From contig JAZNFJ010000083.1 in the NCBI GenBank assembly GCA_045589035.1, positions 1 to 64,000 on the forward strand: a DNA stretch of 64,000 nt, read 5' to 3'. The stretch comes from Avoscillospira sp045589035. GTDB lineage: Bacteria > Bacillota > Clostridia > Oscillospirales > Oscillospiraceae. The notes under the pieces are model-generated. The model was given only the letters and a program-made list of their open reading frames with translations. It was not told the origin of the DNA and did no database searches. Positions 7,836-16,941 of the stretch are shown piece after piece. The translations under genes were made by a program, and so were the position numbers. Within the stretch, counting starts at the first letter, position 1, and the number at the start of each line of letters is the position of its first letter.

Positions 7836-8933
7836 ATGAACACGCTGCTCAAACCGGAAGAAAAGGTTGTATACAAGCTGCGGGAACTCTACCGCAGCAG
7901 AGGCTATGCACCCTTCAAGATGAGTAAATTCGAAACCTATGAACTGTATATGCAGAATAAGGATTTTCTTGTTTCTGACAGTGTGATTACTTTTACGGAA
8001 ACCGACGGCACTTTGATGGCATTGAAGCCTGATGTGACGCTGTCCATTGTCAAGAATTTCAAGAAAGAATCCACTCCGCTGCAGAAGGTCCATTACAGCG
8101 AAAATGTCTATCGCCGCGAGGGTGCCGGACATACCTTCCGTGAAATCATGCAGGCAGGTCTGGAATGTCTTGGTGATGTAGGCTGTTATGAGCTTTGCGA
8201 AGTGATTGTTCTCGCTGCCAACAGTCTGCAGGCTATCTCCGATCGGTTCGTTCTGGATATTTCTCATATGCAGATCGTTAAGGATGTACTCGATTCTCTC
8301 GGTTTGACCTTTGAGCAGGAGACCAAAATCCTGCAGGCAATTGCCGATAAGAACGAAGATGCCCTGGATCTGGCAGAAATGGACACTTCCCTTCTGCGCA
8401 CCCTTCTGCATACTTGCGGCCCTATCAGCGATGTACTTCCCCGACTTTCTGATCTGTGCTGCACAGACGCATCCAAGTTGGCCTTCCATCAGCTTTGCAC
8501 CATTGCCGAGGTTCTGCAGCAAAATGGTCTGGATCAGTTCGTGCATCTGGATTTCTCTATTGTGAACGATATGAATTACTATAACGGTATTGTTTTCCGC
8601 GGTTATGTGGAAGGCATTCCTTCCGGTGTTCTGTCCGGCGGTCAGTACGATAAGCTGATGGCTAAGATGGATAAGAACGCCGGTGGTATTGGTTTTGCAG
8701 TCTATCTGGATCAACTGGAACGACTGAGTACAGAAGACAAAAAATATGATGTTGATATTGTTCTTTTGTACAGCAAAGATAGCTGCATTTCCAACCTTGC
8801 GGAGGAAGCAAACCGTCTTTCCGCCAACGGTGAAAGTGTTCTGCTTCTGAAGAAAAAGCCGGCGGATATGCGTTGCCGCAAGCTGATGCAATATGCAGAC
8901 GGGAGGGTGGAACTGCTTGAAGACAATGGTTAA
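7836..8933 (+). CDS. hisZ: ATP phosphoribosyltransferase regulatory subunit
   Basis: A 365-residue HisRS-like class II fold without tRNA-charging capacity. N-terminal motif 1 region (KVVYKLRELYRSRGYAPFKMSKFET) and motif 2-like TFTETDGTLMALKPDVTLSIVK are recognisable, with GLECLGDVG and a C-terminal GGIGFAVYLDQLERL. HisZ forms the hetero-octameric ATP-PRT with short HisG. The ATG at 7836 has AAAGGA 8 bases upstream; an in-frame TTG six bases earlier is too close. First gene of the his operon. Confidence 0.93.
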   Translation: MNTLLKPEEKVVYKLRELYRSRGYAPFKMSKFETYELYMQNKDFLVSDSVITFTETDGTLMALKPDVTLSIVKNFKKESTPLQKVHYSENVYRREGAGHTFREIMQAGLECLGDVGCYELCEVIVLAANSLQAISDRFVLDISHMQIVKDVLDSLGLTFEQETKILQAIADKNEDALDLAEMDTSLLRTLLHTCGPISDVLPRLSDLCCTDASKLAFHQLCTIAEVLQQNGLDQFVHLDFSIVNDMNYYNGIVFRGYVEGIPSGVLSGGQYDKLMAKMDKNAGGIGFAVYLDQLERLSTEDKKYDVDIVLLYSKDSCISNLAEEANRLSANGESVLLLKKKPADMRCRKLMQYADGRVELLEDNG

Positions 8934-9552
8934 TGTGGCTCTGCCCAAGGGCCGTCTGGGAGAAAAGGTCTATGCAATGTTTGATCAGGCCGGCTTTGAT
9001 TGTCCCAGCATCAAAGAAAACAACAGAAAACTGATTTTTGAAAACCCCGAAGCAGGTGTCCGTTTCTTCTGGGTCAAGCCCTCTGATGTGGCCATTTATG
9101 TCGAGCGCGGTGCTGCTGACATTGGTGTTGCTGGCAAAGATATCCTGCTGGAGTACAAACCGGACGTATATGAACTGGTGGATCTTCACATGGGAAAATG
9201 CTGTATGGCAGTGGCTGCAAAGAGCGATTTCCGCGACAACAAGGAAAAGACTTTGCGCGTGGCTACCAAGTTTACCAATATCGCAAGAAATTATTACAGC
9301 GCACAATGCCGCGATATCGATATCATTAAACTCAACGGCTCTATTGAATTAGCACCGATTTTGGGGCTGTCCGACGTTATTGTGGACATTGTGGAAACCG
9401 GAACCACACTGAAGGAAAATGATCTGGTCCCCTTTGAAACCATCGTTCCCATCAGTGCCAGACTGATCAGCAACAAGGTCAGTTACAAGTTTAAAAATGA
9501 ACAAATCTCTGCCATTGTAGCAGGTTTGAAGGGACAGGTGAAGCCGGAATGA
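8917..9552 (+). CDS. hisG: ATP phosphoribosyltransferase catalytic subunit, short form
   Basis: A 211-residue short-form HisG carrying VALPKGRLG at the N-terminus, GVAGKDILLE and the PRPP-binding segment DIVETGTTLKEN. It makes phosphoribosyl-ATP, the first and feedback-controlled step, and needs HisZ, which is immediately upstream. I chose TTG at 8917-8919, because GGGAGGG ends 9 bases before it; the ATG at 8926 is 18 bases away. The gene overlaps the end of hisZ by 17 bases. Confidence 0.94.
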   Translation: MKTMVNVALPKGRLGEKVYAMFDQAGFDCPSIKENNRKLIFENPEAGVRFFWVKPSDVAIYVERGAADIGVAGKDILLEYKPDVYELVDLHMGKCCMAVAAKSDFRDNKEKTLRVATKFTNIARNYYSAQCRDIDIIKLNGSIELAPILGLSDVIVDIVETGTTLKENDLVPFETIVPISARLISNKVSYKFKNEQISAIVAGLKGQVKPE

Positions 9553-10826
9553 TTCAGATTTTAAAAGACAGTGAAGTGACACTGGAGGAAATTTTGGCCC
9601 GTTCTGTTCCCACCGAACAGGTCACCGATGTGGTTGCGGACATTCTGGCAGACGTAAAGCAAAACGGCGATGCAGCATTACTCCGCTACGCAGAGAAGTT
9701 TGACCATGTCGCACTTTCCTCACTGGAAGTCACAAAAGAAGAAATCGAAACTGCAATGACTTCGATTGAACCGGATTTTCTGGCAGTACTGGAAGAAGCA
9801 GCAGGCAACATCCGCCGTTTTCACAGCCAGCAGGTTCGAAGCAGTTTCATTTTGAACGAAAAGTCCGGTGTGGTCATGGGTCAGAAAATCATGGCCATTG
9901 AGAATGTAGGCATCTATGTTCCCGGCGGTACTGCCGCATATCCCTCTACTGTTTTAATGGATTCGATTCCTGCCAAACTGGCCGGCTGCAAGCAGATCGT
10001 CATGGTCACACCGCCCGGCAAAGATGGATCTATCCCCGCCGCCATTCTGGCAGCAGCCAAGATCGCCGGTGTGGATCGAATCTTTAAGATGGGCGGTGCG
10101 CAGGCAGTTGCAGCGCTTGCTTTTGGTACTGAATCCGTGCCCAAAGTGGATAAAATTGTCGGTCCCGGCAATGCCTATGTGGCAGAAGCCAAGCGACAGG
10201 TCTTTGGTATGGTGTCCATCGATATGATCGCCGGCCCCAGTGAGATTTTGGTCATTGCGGACGGTACTTGTGATGCAAAAATTGTGGCTGCAGATCTGCT
10301 TTCTCAGGCAGAGCACGACAGAATGGCAAGTGCTGTTCTGGTCACCGACAGTCTGACTTTGGCAGAAGCCGTGCAGCAGGAACTGGAGCGGCAGCTCCCC
10401 TTGTTGCCCCGTGAAGAAATTGCCAGAACTTCTATTGACCGTAACGGCAAGATTATTGTTACGGATACGATTACAAGAGCCATCGAAATTTCCAATGCCC
10501 TTGCACCGGAACATCTGGAAGTCTGTGTGGACAATCCCTTCGACTATTTGGATGCTATCACCCACGCAGGCTCCATCTTCCTTGGCAAAAACTGCCCGGA
10601 AGCACTTGGAGACTACATGGCTGGTCCCAATCATACCTTGCCAACCAGCGGCACAGCCCGGTTCTCCAGTCCGCTGTCCGTGGATGATTTTGTCAAGAAA
10701 TCTCAATATACATACTTCACCCGTGATGCCCTTGGTCAGGTAGCAAACAAGGTAGCTGCCTTTGCCGAGAAGGAAGGCCTGCAGGCACATGCACGCAGTG
10801 CCACCATTCGTTTTGAGGAACAATGA
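9549..10826 (+). CDS. hisD: Histidinol dehydrogenase
   Basis: The 425-residue protein has the GPGNAYVAEAKR signature, SQAEHDRMASAVLVT with zinc-site residues, and the catalytic PNHTLPT near the C-terminus. It oxidises L-histidinol to L-histidine in two NAD-dependent steps. Overlap with hisG is four bases (ATGA). Confidence 0.97.
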   Translation: MIQILKDSEVTLEEILARSVPTEQVTDVVADILADVKQNGDAALLRYAEKFDHVALSSLEVTKEEIETAMTSIEPDFLAVLEEAAGNIRRFHSQQVRSSFILNEKSGVVMGQKIMAIENVGIYVPGGTAAYPSTVLMDSIPAKLAGCKQIVMVTPPGKDGSIPAAILAAAKIAGVDRIFKMGGAQAVAALAFGTESVPKVDKIVGPGNAYVAEAKRQVFGMVSIDMIAGPSEILVIADGTCDAKIVAADLLSQAEHDRMASAVLVTDSLTLAEAVQQELERQLPLLPREEIARTSIDRNGKIIVTDTITRAIEISNALAPEHLEVCVDNPFDYLDAITHAGSIFLGKNCPEALGDYMAGPNHTLPTSGTARFSSPLSVDDFVKKSQYTYFTRDALGQVANKVAAFAEKEGLQAHARSATIRFEEQ

Positions 10827-10827
10827 T

Positions 10828-11889
10828 ATGAGCAAATTTCTGAACCCCAGATTTGAAACACTTGAAGCATATACTCCAGGCGAACAGCCGCAGGATATGG
10901 TCTATACGAAACTGAACACCAACGAATCCCCATACCCTGCCGCTCCGGAAGTGGTCGCCGCCATCGACAAGACACAGGTTGAAAATTTGCGGCTTTACTC
11001 CGATCCGGACAGTAAGCCTCTTGTCAAAAAGCTGGCTGAAACATACGGTGTACAGCCGGAAAATATCTTTGTTTCCAATGGTTCTGATGATATTCTGAAC
11101 TTTGCGTTTATGGCATTTTCCGGTCAGCCCGGTAAAGCTATCTTCCCAGATGTGACCTATGGTTTCTATCAGGTTTTTGCGGATCTGCATCAGGTGGACG
11201 CGAAACTGATCCCGTTGGAAGAAGATTTTTCTATTGATTATACAAAGTACCTCAATCAGGACTGCTTGATTGTTCTTGCCAATCCCAATGCACAGGTCGG
11301 CAGAGCACTACCCGTGTCCGTTATGGAGCAGATCATTGCGTCCAATCCCAATCATGTGGTAGTGGTGGATGAAGCCTATGTGGATTTCGGTGCTGAAAGC
11401 TGCGTTCCTCTGGTTGAAAAGTATGATAACCTTCTGGTTGTGCAGACATTCTCCAAATCCAGAAGTCTGGCAGGAGCAAGACTTGGTTTTGCTGTCGGCA
11501 GCAAGGAAATCATTGAAGACCTTAATCGAATCAAGTACTCCACCAATCCCTACAACGTCAATCGTCTGACTATGGCTGCCGGTGTGGCTGCGCTGGAAGC
11601 TGCAGATTATTATGCCGAAAACTGCAAGAAGATCATGGCAGCCAGAGATTATACCCATAAAGCACTGGAAGATCTTGGTTTTACAGTTATCCCCTCTGAG
11701 GCAAACTTCCTATTTGCATCCCATCCGCAGCTGGATGGCGGCACACTGTATCAGGATCTGAAGCGTCGCGGTATTCTGATCCGCCACTTTAACAGTGATC
11801 GTATGCGCCAGTTCAACCGCATTACCATCGGTACACAGGAACAAATGGAACTTCTGGTAAATACCATCAAAGAAATTCTGGAGGCTTGA
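10828..11889 (+). CDS. hisC: Histidinol-phosphate aminotransferase
   Basis: A class I/II PLP aminotransferase of 353 residues. LNTNESPYP at the N-terminus, VVVDEAYVDFG and the lysine motif TFSKSRSLAGARLGFA identify HisC. It transaminates imidazole acetol phosphate. The loop that is usually NPNNPTG reads NPNAQVG here, a moderate deviation. The ATG at 10828, one base after the hisD stop, is preferred over an earlier in-frame ATG inside hisD. Confidence 0.94.
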   Translation: MSKFLNPRFETLEAYTPGEQPQDMVYTKLNTNESPYPAAPEVVAAIDKTQVENLRLYSDPDSKPLVKKLAETYGVQPENIFVSNGSDDILNFAFMAFSGQPGKAIFPDVTYGFYQVFADLHQVDAKLIPLEEDFSIDYTKYLNQDCLIVLANPNAQVGRALPVSVMEQIIASNPNHVVVVDEAYVDFGAESCVPLVEKYDNLLVVQTFSKSRSLAGARLGFAVGSKEIIEDLNRIKYSTNPYNVNRLTMAAGVAALEAADYYAENCKKIMAARDYTHKALEDLGFTVIPSEANFLFASHPQLDGGTLYQDLKRRGILIRHFNSDRMRQFNRITIGTQEQMELLVNTIKEILEA

Positions 11890-11892
11890 TTT

Positions 11893-12480
11893 ATGAGAAC
11901 ATACGAACTGCAGAGAAAGACAGCAGAAACCGATATTTCTCTTTCCTTAAATCTGGACGGAACCGGCAAGTCAGCCATTGACAGCGGCTGCGGTTTTCTG
12001 GATCACATGCTGACCCTTTTTGCCCGTCATGGTCGATTTGATTTGTCTGTAAAGTGCAACGGCGATACACAGGTGGATGACCACCACACCGTCGAGGACA
12101 TCGGCATCTGTCTTGGTGAGGCATTCTTCCATGCCATTGGAGATAAGCGCGGTATCAATCGCTACGGCAGTATGATGCTGCCCATGGATGAAGCATTGAT
12201 CCTCAGCACTGTGGATCTCAGCGGTCGTTCTCTGCTTGCCTACGACATGGATATTCCCACCGAAAAGGTCGGTACATTTGATACGCAGCTGAATGAGGAG
12301 TTTTGGCTTGCGTTCACCCGCTGCGCTGCCTGCACCCTTCACATCCGCCAGCTGGCAGGAACAAACAGCCACCATATCATCGAGGGTACTTTTAAATCTG
12401 TTGCACGAAGCCTGCGTCAGGCTGTTGCAGCCGATCCTGACTGCCCCAACGAAATTCCCTCCACCAAAGGAGTCCTGTAA
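11893..12480 (+). CDS. hisB: Imidazoleglycerol-phosphate dehydratase
   Basis: A monofunctional 195-residue IGPD. The two manganese-binding repeats are visible as GFLDHMLTLFARHGRFDL and DDHHTVEDIGICLGEA in the first half, and NSHHIIEGTFKS in the second. No N-terminal histidinol phosphatase domain is fused, so that activity must come from elsewhere. Confidence 0.96.
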   Translation: MRTYELQRKTAETDISLSLNLDGTGKSAIDSGCGFLDHMLTLFARHGRFDLSVKCNGDTQVDDHHTVEDIGICLGEAFFHAIGDKRGINRYGSMMLPMDEALILSTVDLSGRSLLAYDMDIPTEKVGTFDTQLNEEFWLAFTRCAACTLHIRQLAGTNSHHIIEGTFKSVARSLRQAVAADPDCPNEIPSTKGVL

Positions 12481-13092
12481 ATGCTTGCTGTTGTAGATTA
12501 CGGAGTCGGAAATCTTTTTTCCCTTCGTTGTTCTTTGGAAAAAATTGGTGCTGATGTGGTCGTTACCAGTGACCTGACTGTTATTAAAAAGGCGGATCAT
12601 GTGATCCTGCCCGGTGTCGGAGCTTTTGCGGATGCTGCAGCCAAACTCCGGGAAAGCGGATTGGCTGAGGTCGTCATCAAAGAGGCCAAAGCAGGTAAGC
12701 CATTGCTTGGCATCTGCCTTGGTATGCAGCTTCTCTTTGAAAAGAGTCTGGAATATGGAGAGCACGCAGGACTGGGATTACTGCAAGGCAGTGTGGTTCC
12801 CATGGAAGGTGTCATTCCCAGTCAGCTTGCCGTTCCCCACATTGGCTGGAATGGGCTGCATATTCAGCAGAAGGACTCTCCCCTGTTCCGCTACACCAAA
12901 GATGGGGACTGCGTATATTTTGTCCACTCTTACTATGCTGTTGGATGTGACGACAGTCTGGCTGCCTCAACGGAATATGGCGCTGAACTCACTGCCGCTG
13001 TCGCAAAGGGTAATATTTTCGGCTGCCAGTTCCATCCCGAAAAAAGTGGTGATGTGGGTTTGGGCATTTTGAAAGCATTTCTGGAGGTCTGA
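12481..13092 (+). CDS. hisH: Imidazole glycerol phosphate synthase, glutamine amidotransferase subunit
   Basis: A 203-residue class I glutamine amidotransferase with the nucleophile in GICLGMQLLF and the His-Glu pair in CQFHPEKSG. It supplies ammonia to HisF. The start codon directly abuts the hisB stop. Confidence 0.96.
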   Translation: MLAVVDYGVGNLFSLRCSLEKIGADVVVTSDLTVIKKADHVILPGVGAFADAAAKLRESGLAEVVIKEAKAGKPLLGICLGMQLLFEKSLEYGEHAGLGLLQGSVVPMEGVIPSQLAVPHIGWNGLHIQQKDSPLFRYTKDGDCVYFVHSYYAVGCDDSLAASTEYGAELTAAVAKGNIFGCQFHPEKSGDVGLGILKAFLEV

Positions 13093-13095
13093 TCC

Positions 13096-13809
13096 GTGAA
13101 TATTTTTCCAGCAATTGACTTATTTGAAGGCAAGGCCGTCCGACTGTTTAAAGGCGACTATGCCCAGATGACCGTTTATCACGAAAATCCCGTAGAGGTC
13201 GCCAAGGAATTTGAACGACAGGGTGCTTCCTATCTCCATTTGGTGGATCTGGAAGGCGCAAAGAACGGTGACACCCCCAATCTGGATACGATCTCGAAAA
13301 TTGTTTCTGAAACAAATCTGTTCACAGAAGTTGGCGGCGGTATTCGCTCTATGGATACCATCCGTGCTTATCTGAACATTGGTGTCAATCGTGTGATTCT
13401 CGGCACCGCTGCCGTGAATGATCCCCAGTTTTTGCAGCAAGCCGTTACTGAGTTTGGTGCGCATGTGGCAGTAGGTGTAGATATTCGTGATGGGTATGTC
13501 GCCATCAAGGGTTGGACAGAACAATCCCAGTATACTTGCGATGAATTCTTTGCAATGATGCAAAGACTGGGGGTTTCCACCATTATCTGTACCGATATAT
13601 CCAGAGATGGCGCCATGAAGGGTGCAAACCTGGAACTGTATCGCCGCCTTTCCGAAACCTATCAAATGGACATTATTGCATCAGGCGGCGTATCTTCTAT
13701 GGAAGATATTGAGGCTTTGCATAAAATGGACCTCTACGGTGCAATTATCGGCAAAGCTTACTACACCGGCGCAATCGACCTGCGTCAGGCCATTGAGGTG
13801 GCAAAATGA
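13096..13809 (+). CDS. hisA: Phosphoribosylformimino-5-aminoimidazole carboxamide ribotide isomerase
   Basis: A 237-residue (beta/alpha)8 barrel with IFPAIDLFEGKAVRL at the N-terminus, EVGGGIRSMDT, and the second phosphate loop IIASGGVSSMED. It performs the Amadori isomerisation of ProFAR. The start is GTG at 13096 with GGAGG 8 bases upstream. Confidence 0.96.
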   Translation: MNIFPAIDLFEGKAVRLFKGDYAQMTVYHENPVEVAKEFERQGASYLHLVDLEGAKNGDTPNLDTISKIVSETNLFTEVGGGIRSMDTIRAYLNIGVNRVILGTAAVNDPQFLQQAVTEFGAHVAVGVDIRDGYVAIKGWTEQSQYTCDEFFAMMQRLGVSTIICTDISRDGAMKGANLELYRRLSETYQMDIIASGGVSSMEDIEALHKMDLYGAIIGKAYYTGAIDLRQAIEVAK

Positions 13810-14564
13810 TTACAAAAAGAATTATTCCCTGTCTGGATGTGAAAGACGGACGCGTTGTAAAAGGCGTCAATTTCCTGGGTCTAGCGGATGTATCCTCCCC
13901 TGTCAAGCTGGCACAGTATTACAGCGACTGCGGTGCGGATGAGTTGGTTTTTTATGATATCACTGCTTCTGCAGAAGGTCGTGCATTGTTCACCGATATT
14001 CTCCGGGAAGTGGCATCTCAGATTTTTATTCCCCTGACCGTTGGCGGTGGTATTAACACCATCGAAGATTTCGACAGAGTGCTGAAATGTGGTGCTGACA
14101 AAGTCAGCGTTAACTCCGGTGCCATCCGAAATCCCGATCTTATCCGACAGGGTGCTGAAAAATACGGCAATCAGTGCGTGGTAATCTCCTGTGATATCAA
14201 GCGTGTGAATGGAGAATTCCGTGTCTTTGCCAAAGGCGGCCGCGAGGACACCGGTATGGAGGCAATTTCCTGGATTAAGCGCTGCGTTGATATGGGCGCC
14301 GGCGAAGTCGTTGTGAACTCTATCGACACAGACGGTGTCAAGAAAGGTTTTGACCTGCCAATGCTGAAGGCCGTCTGCGAGGCTGTTCATGTGCCTGTCA
14401 TTGCATCCGGTGGTGCCGGCAATATGCAGGATTTTGTTACCCTGTTCCATGAAATTCCAGACATGAGCGCCGGACTTGCCGCCTCCATCTTCCATTTTGG
14501 AGAGGTAGAAATCTGCGACTTGAAAAAAGTGCTGCAGGATAATTCCATTCATGTGAGGTTATAA
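13806..14564 (+). CDS. hisF: Imidazole glycerol phosphate synthase, cyclase subunit
   Basis: The 252-residue barrel begins ITKRIIPCLDVKDGRVVKG with the catalytic aspartate. It contains PLTVGGGI and PVIASGGAGN phosphate loops and the second catalytic aspartate in SIDTDGVKKG. It cyclises PRFAR with ammonia channelled from HisH. Overlaps hisA by four bases. Confidence 0.97.
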   Translation: MITKRIIPCLDVKDGRVVKGVNFLGLADVSSPVKLAQYYSDCGADELVFYDITASAEGRALFTDILREVASQIFIPLTVGGGINTIEDFDRVLKCGADKVSVNSGAIRNPDLIRQGAEKYGNQCVVISCDIKRVNGEFRVFAKGGREDTGMEAISWIKRCVDMGAGEVVVNSIDTDGVKKGFDLPMLKAVCEAVHVPVIASGGAGNMQDFVTLFHEIPDMSAGLAASIFHFGEVEICDLKKVLQDNSIHVRL

Positions 14565-14566
14565 GT

Positions 14567-15214
14567 ATGATTGATGTAAGTACTTTGAAATTTGACGAAA
14601 AAGGTCTGATTCCCGCAATCGTTGTGGATGCAGACACCAAGAAAGTTCTCACCCTGGCATACATGAACCGGGAGAGTCTGGAGATTTCCATGGCAGAGAA
14701 ACGCACCTGTTTCTGGAGCCGTTCCCGTCAGGAACTCTGGCGAAAGGGTGAAACCAGCGGCAATGTTCAGCATATCGTTTCCATCACTGCCGACTGTGAC
14801 CGGGATGCGCTGGTTGTCCTGGTAAAGAAAGAAGGTCCCGCATGCCATCTGGGTACAGATTCTTGTTTCAGTAATCCGCTTTGGGAGAATGAAGATCTGC
14901 ATGCCTTCTCTCTGGAAGGTCTTATGGACATGCTGGTCGGAAGAAAAGTGGAGAAGAAGGAAGGTTCCTATACCACCTATTTGTTTGAAAAAGGCTTGGA
15001 CAAAATCTTAAAGAAAGTCGGCGAGGAATGCACCGAAGTCATCATCGGCGCAAAATCCAACGACAAGAAAGAAACTGTCTATGAGATTGCAGACCTCTGC
15101 TACCATGTGATGGTGCTGATGATTGAAATGGGCATTTCTCTTGACGACATCCGAGAGGAACTGGCTTCCCGCCATGTGATTGACCACAAAGTCAAGCAGG
15201 AAAAAATGGTATAA
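14567..15214 (+). CDS. hisI: Bifunctional phosphoribosyl-AMP cyclohydrolase / phosphoribosyl-ATP pyrophosphatase
   Basis: A 215-residue HisIE fusion. The HisI half (about 1-110) has AYMNRESLE, CFWSRSRQELW, GETSGN and the metal-binding DCDRDALVV. The HisE half (about 115-210) has the MazG-like helix pair VGEECTEVIIGAK and YEIADLCYHVMVLM. It performs steps 2 and 3 of the pathway and is the last gene of the operon. No histidinol-phosphatase gene is present, so that step is encoded outside the window. Confidence 0.96.
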   Translation: MIDVSTLKFDEKGLIPAIVVDADTKKVLTLAYMNRESLEISMAEKRTCFWSRSRQELWRKGETSGNVQHIVSITADCDRDALVVLVKKEGPACHLGTDSCFSNPLWENEDLHAFSLEGLMDMLVGRKVEKKEGSYTTYLFEKGLDKILKKVGEECTEVIIGAKSNDKKETVYEIADLCYHVMVLMIEMGISLDDIREELASRHVIDHKVKQEKMV

Positions 15215-15221
15215 AACGCAG

Positions 15222-15256
15222 AAAAAAACCACCACATAAGTGGTGGGTTTTAAAAT
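15222..15256. terminator. Bidirectional terminator between hisI and the zinc-ribbon gene
   Basis: The stem ACCACCAC/GTGGTGGGT with loop ATAA is flanked by A-rich sequence on the left and TTTTAAAA on the right, so it can stop transcripts from both directions. Confidence 0.85.
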
Positions 15257-15262
15257 TTCTAA

Positions 15263-15535
15263 TTAGCCCTTCATGCGAGCGAAGCAATCGCTGCAGTACA
15301 CAGGACGGTCAGTCTTGGGCTCAAAGGGAACCTTAGCTTCGCCGCCGCAGGCAGCGCAAGTTGCGGTGAAATACTCTCTGGGACCACGGGCTGCATTCTT
15401 GCGAGCATCGCGGCAGGTCTTGCAGCGCTGAGGCTCATTCTGGAAGCCACGCTCAGCATAGAATTCCTGCTCACCGGCAGTGAACACGAACTCGGAGCCG
15501 CATTCCTTGCAAACTAAAGTCTTGTCTTCGTACAT
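15263..15535 (-). CDS. Double zinc-ribbon small protein
   Basis: A 90-residue protein with four CxxC-type pairs: CKEC (about 9-12), CKTC (about 38-41), CAAC (about 60-63) and CSDC (about 81-84). The segment FTAGEQEFYAERGF is typical of the zinc-ribbon family found in many Firmicutes (zf-trcl type). Its biochemical role is not established. It has a long untranslated leader (about 230 nt) with a consensus promoter. The long, structured leader is the notable feature. Confidence 0.85.
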   Translation of the reverse strand: MYEDKTLVCKECGSEFVFTAGEQEFYAERGFQNEPQRCKTCRDARKNAARGPREYFTATCAACGGEAKVPFEPKTDRPVYCSDCFARMKG

Positions 15536-15555
15536 TGATCTTACCTCTCTTTGAC

Positions 15556-15770
15556 ATAGTTCTTCCCTGAAGTATTCCCATCAAAAACTTGTAGGTCAGG
15601 GGAAATTATTGCGGACAGCATATTGCTGTGAACGCCATTACGGTCGACGTTTTTCGCGCTATGAGCCAAGGCTTCAGTCAGAACTCTAAACAGAAACTAT
15701 TAAGAGGCGAATGAATTGGTTCGTGACGGACAAACAATCGAAACACCCAAACGGGCATAGGTGTGACTAT
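15556..15770 (-). ncRNA. Candidate structured ncRNA or leader of about 215 nt (class unknown)
   Basis: The 353-base gap 15536-15888 has no credible gene, but its minus strand carries a consensus promoter followed by a compact foldable segment. The first transcribed bases ATAGT (15766-15770) pair with ACTAT (15556-15560), closing the whole element. Competing helices also exist: AGTTCT (15680-15685) with AGAACT (15558-15563), TGAAG with CTTCA, and a local stem of TTCCC(C)TGA around 15596-15604 with its complement at 15563-15570. Size and closed ends recall 6S or raiA-type RNAs, but I cannot assign a family. The transcript probably continues into the zinc-ribbon gene. Confidence 0.5.
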
Positions 15771-15774
15771 CGGT

Positions 15775-15802
15775 ATTATAACACAACAGTTTTGTTTGTC
15801 AA
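15775..15802 (-). promoter_or_regulatory. Consensus promoter for the structured leader and zinc-ribbon gene
   Basis: Minus strand TTGACA (15797-15802), a 16-base spacer and TATAAT (15775-15780). Both hexamers are perfect, which suggests a highly transcribed RNA. Initiation falls near 15768. Confidence 0.85.
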
Positions 15803-15840
15803 TAATATTCAATAAATTTTAAGCAAAAAATTCATTTTTG

Positions 15841-15864
15841 TGTAAATTCTACAAGAAATTTACA
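15841..15864. repeat. AT-rich inverted repeat downstream of ruvB
   Basis: TGTAAATT (15841-15848) and AATTTACA (15857-15864) are perfect complements with an 8-base loop, 25 bases beyond the ruvB stop. It may act as a weak terminator for ruvB. The remainder of 15803-15888 is AT-rich with nothing else recognisable. Confidence 0.4.
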
Positions 15865-15888
15865 TAAGAAAATCGTTACATCACTAAC

Positions 15889-16932
15889 TCAGAACGACAG
15901 CTGCTCGCCTTCCTGCTTAGGCGCCTCCAAATGAAGATGATCGTATGCCAGTTTGGTCACGCATCTACCTCTGGGCGTGCGTGTCAGAAAGCCAATCTGC
16001 ATCAGGTAAGGCTCATAGACATCCTCCAATGTCACAGCCTCTTCTCCAATGGTGGCAGCCAGAGTTTCCAGACCAACCGGACCTCCCCGATAGTTCTGAA
16101 TGATTGAAGTCAGCATTCTGCGATCCGTAGCATCCAGACCCAGATAGTCAACTTCCAGGCAACTCAGCGCATGGTCAGCAGCTTCACGGGTAATGACACC
16201 GTCATGGTACACCTGTGCAAAATCGCGCACCCGTCGCAGCATACGGTTGGCAATACGAGGCGTTCCTCTGGAACGGGATGCAATTTCCAGTGCACCTTCC
16301 GGTGCAATCTCAATACCGAGCAGTGCGGCAGATCTTGTAACAATGGCAGCCAGCTCTTCTTTTGTATAGAGTTCCAAACGAAGAGATACACCGAATCGAT
16401 CCCGTAAGGGGCTGGACAGCTGTCCGGCACGAGTAGTGGCACCAATGAGCGTAAACTTTGGCAGATCCAGGCGGATGGAGTTAGCGGAAGGTCCTTTGCC
16501 GACAATAATATCGATGGCATAGTCTTCCATTGCGGGATACAAAATCTCTTCCACCGCCCGATTCAAACGATGAATCTCATCAATGAACAGGACATCCCCG
16601 GCATTGAGATTGGTCAACAGTGCTGCTAAATCCCCCGCTTTTTCAATGGCAGGACCGGAAGTGATACGAATATTGACCCCCATTTCGTTGGCAATGACAC
16701 CTGCGAGGGTAGTTTTGCCCAGACCGGGAGGGCCGTAGAGCAGCACATGATCCAGTGACTCATTTCTTCTCTTTGCTGCCTCAATATAGACGGATAAGTT
16801 ACCCTTCGCCTTTTCCTGACCGGTATAATCCGCCAGCACTTTAGGGCGCAGAGAAATCTCACCGTCATCCATGGTCGTCAGGGATGTCGTTACAAAAGGA
16901 GCATCGAACTCCTGAGAAAAATCAAGACTCAT
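15889..16932 (-). CDS. ruvB: Holliday junction branch migration DNA helicase RuvB
   Basis: A 347-residue AAA+ ATPase with Walker A GPPGLGKTTLA at about 66-76, Walker B DEIHRLNRAVEE, sensor 1 IGATTRAGQLSSPLRDRFG and the C-terminal winged-helix segment GFLTRTPRGR. It drives branch migration with RuvA. Last gene of the ruvC-ruvA-ruvB series. Confidence 0.97.
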   Translation of the reverse strand: MSLDFSQEFDAPFVTTSLTTMDDGEISLRPKVLADYTGQEKAKGNLSVYIEAAKRRNESLDHVLLYGPPGLGKTTLAGVIANEMGVNIRITSGPAIEKAGDLAALLTNLNAGDVLFIDEIHRLNRAVEEILYPAMEDYAIDIIVGKGPSANSIRLDLPKFTLIGATTRAGQLSSPLRDRFGVSLRLELYTKEELAAIVTRSAALLGIEIAPEGALEIASRSRGTPRIANRMLRRVRDFAQVYHDGVITREAADHALSCLEVDYLGLDATDRRMLTSIIQNYRGGPVGLETLAATIGEEAVTLEDVYEPYLMQIGFLTRTPRGRCVTKLAYDHLHLEAPKQEGEQLSF

Positions 16933-16941
16933 ACTTCCTCC

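Noticed and set aside
7812..8948. A 378-codon minus-strand frame opposite hisZ
   Set aside because: It is the antisense shadow of hisZ; hisZ has family motifs, a promoter and a ribosome site, the shadow has none.
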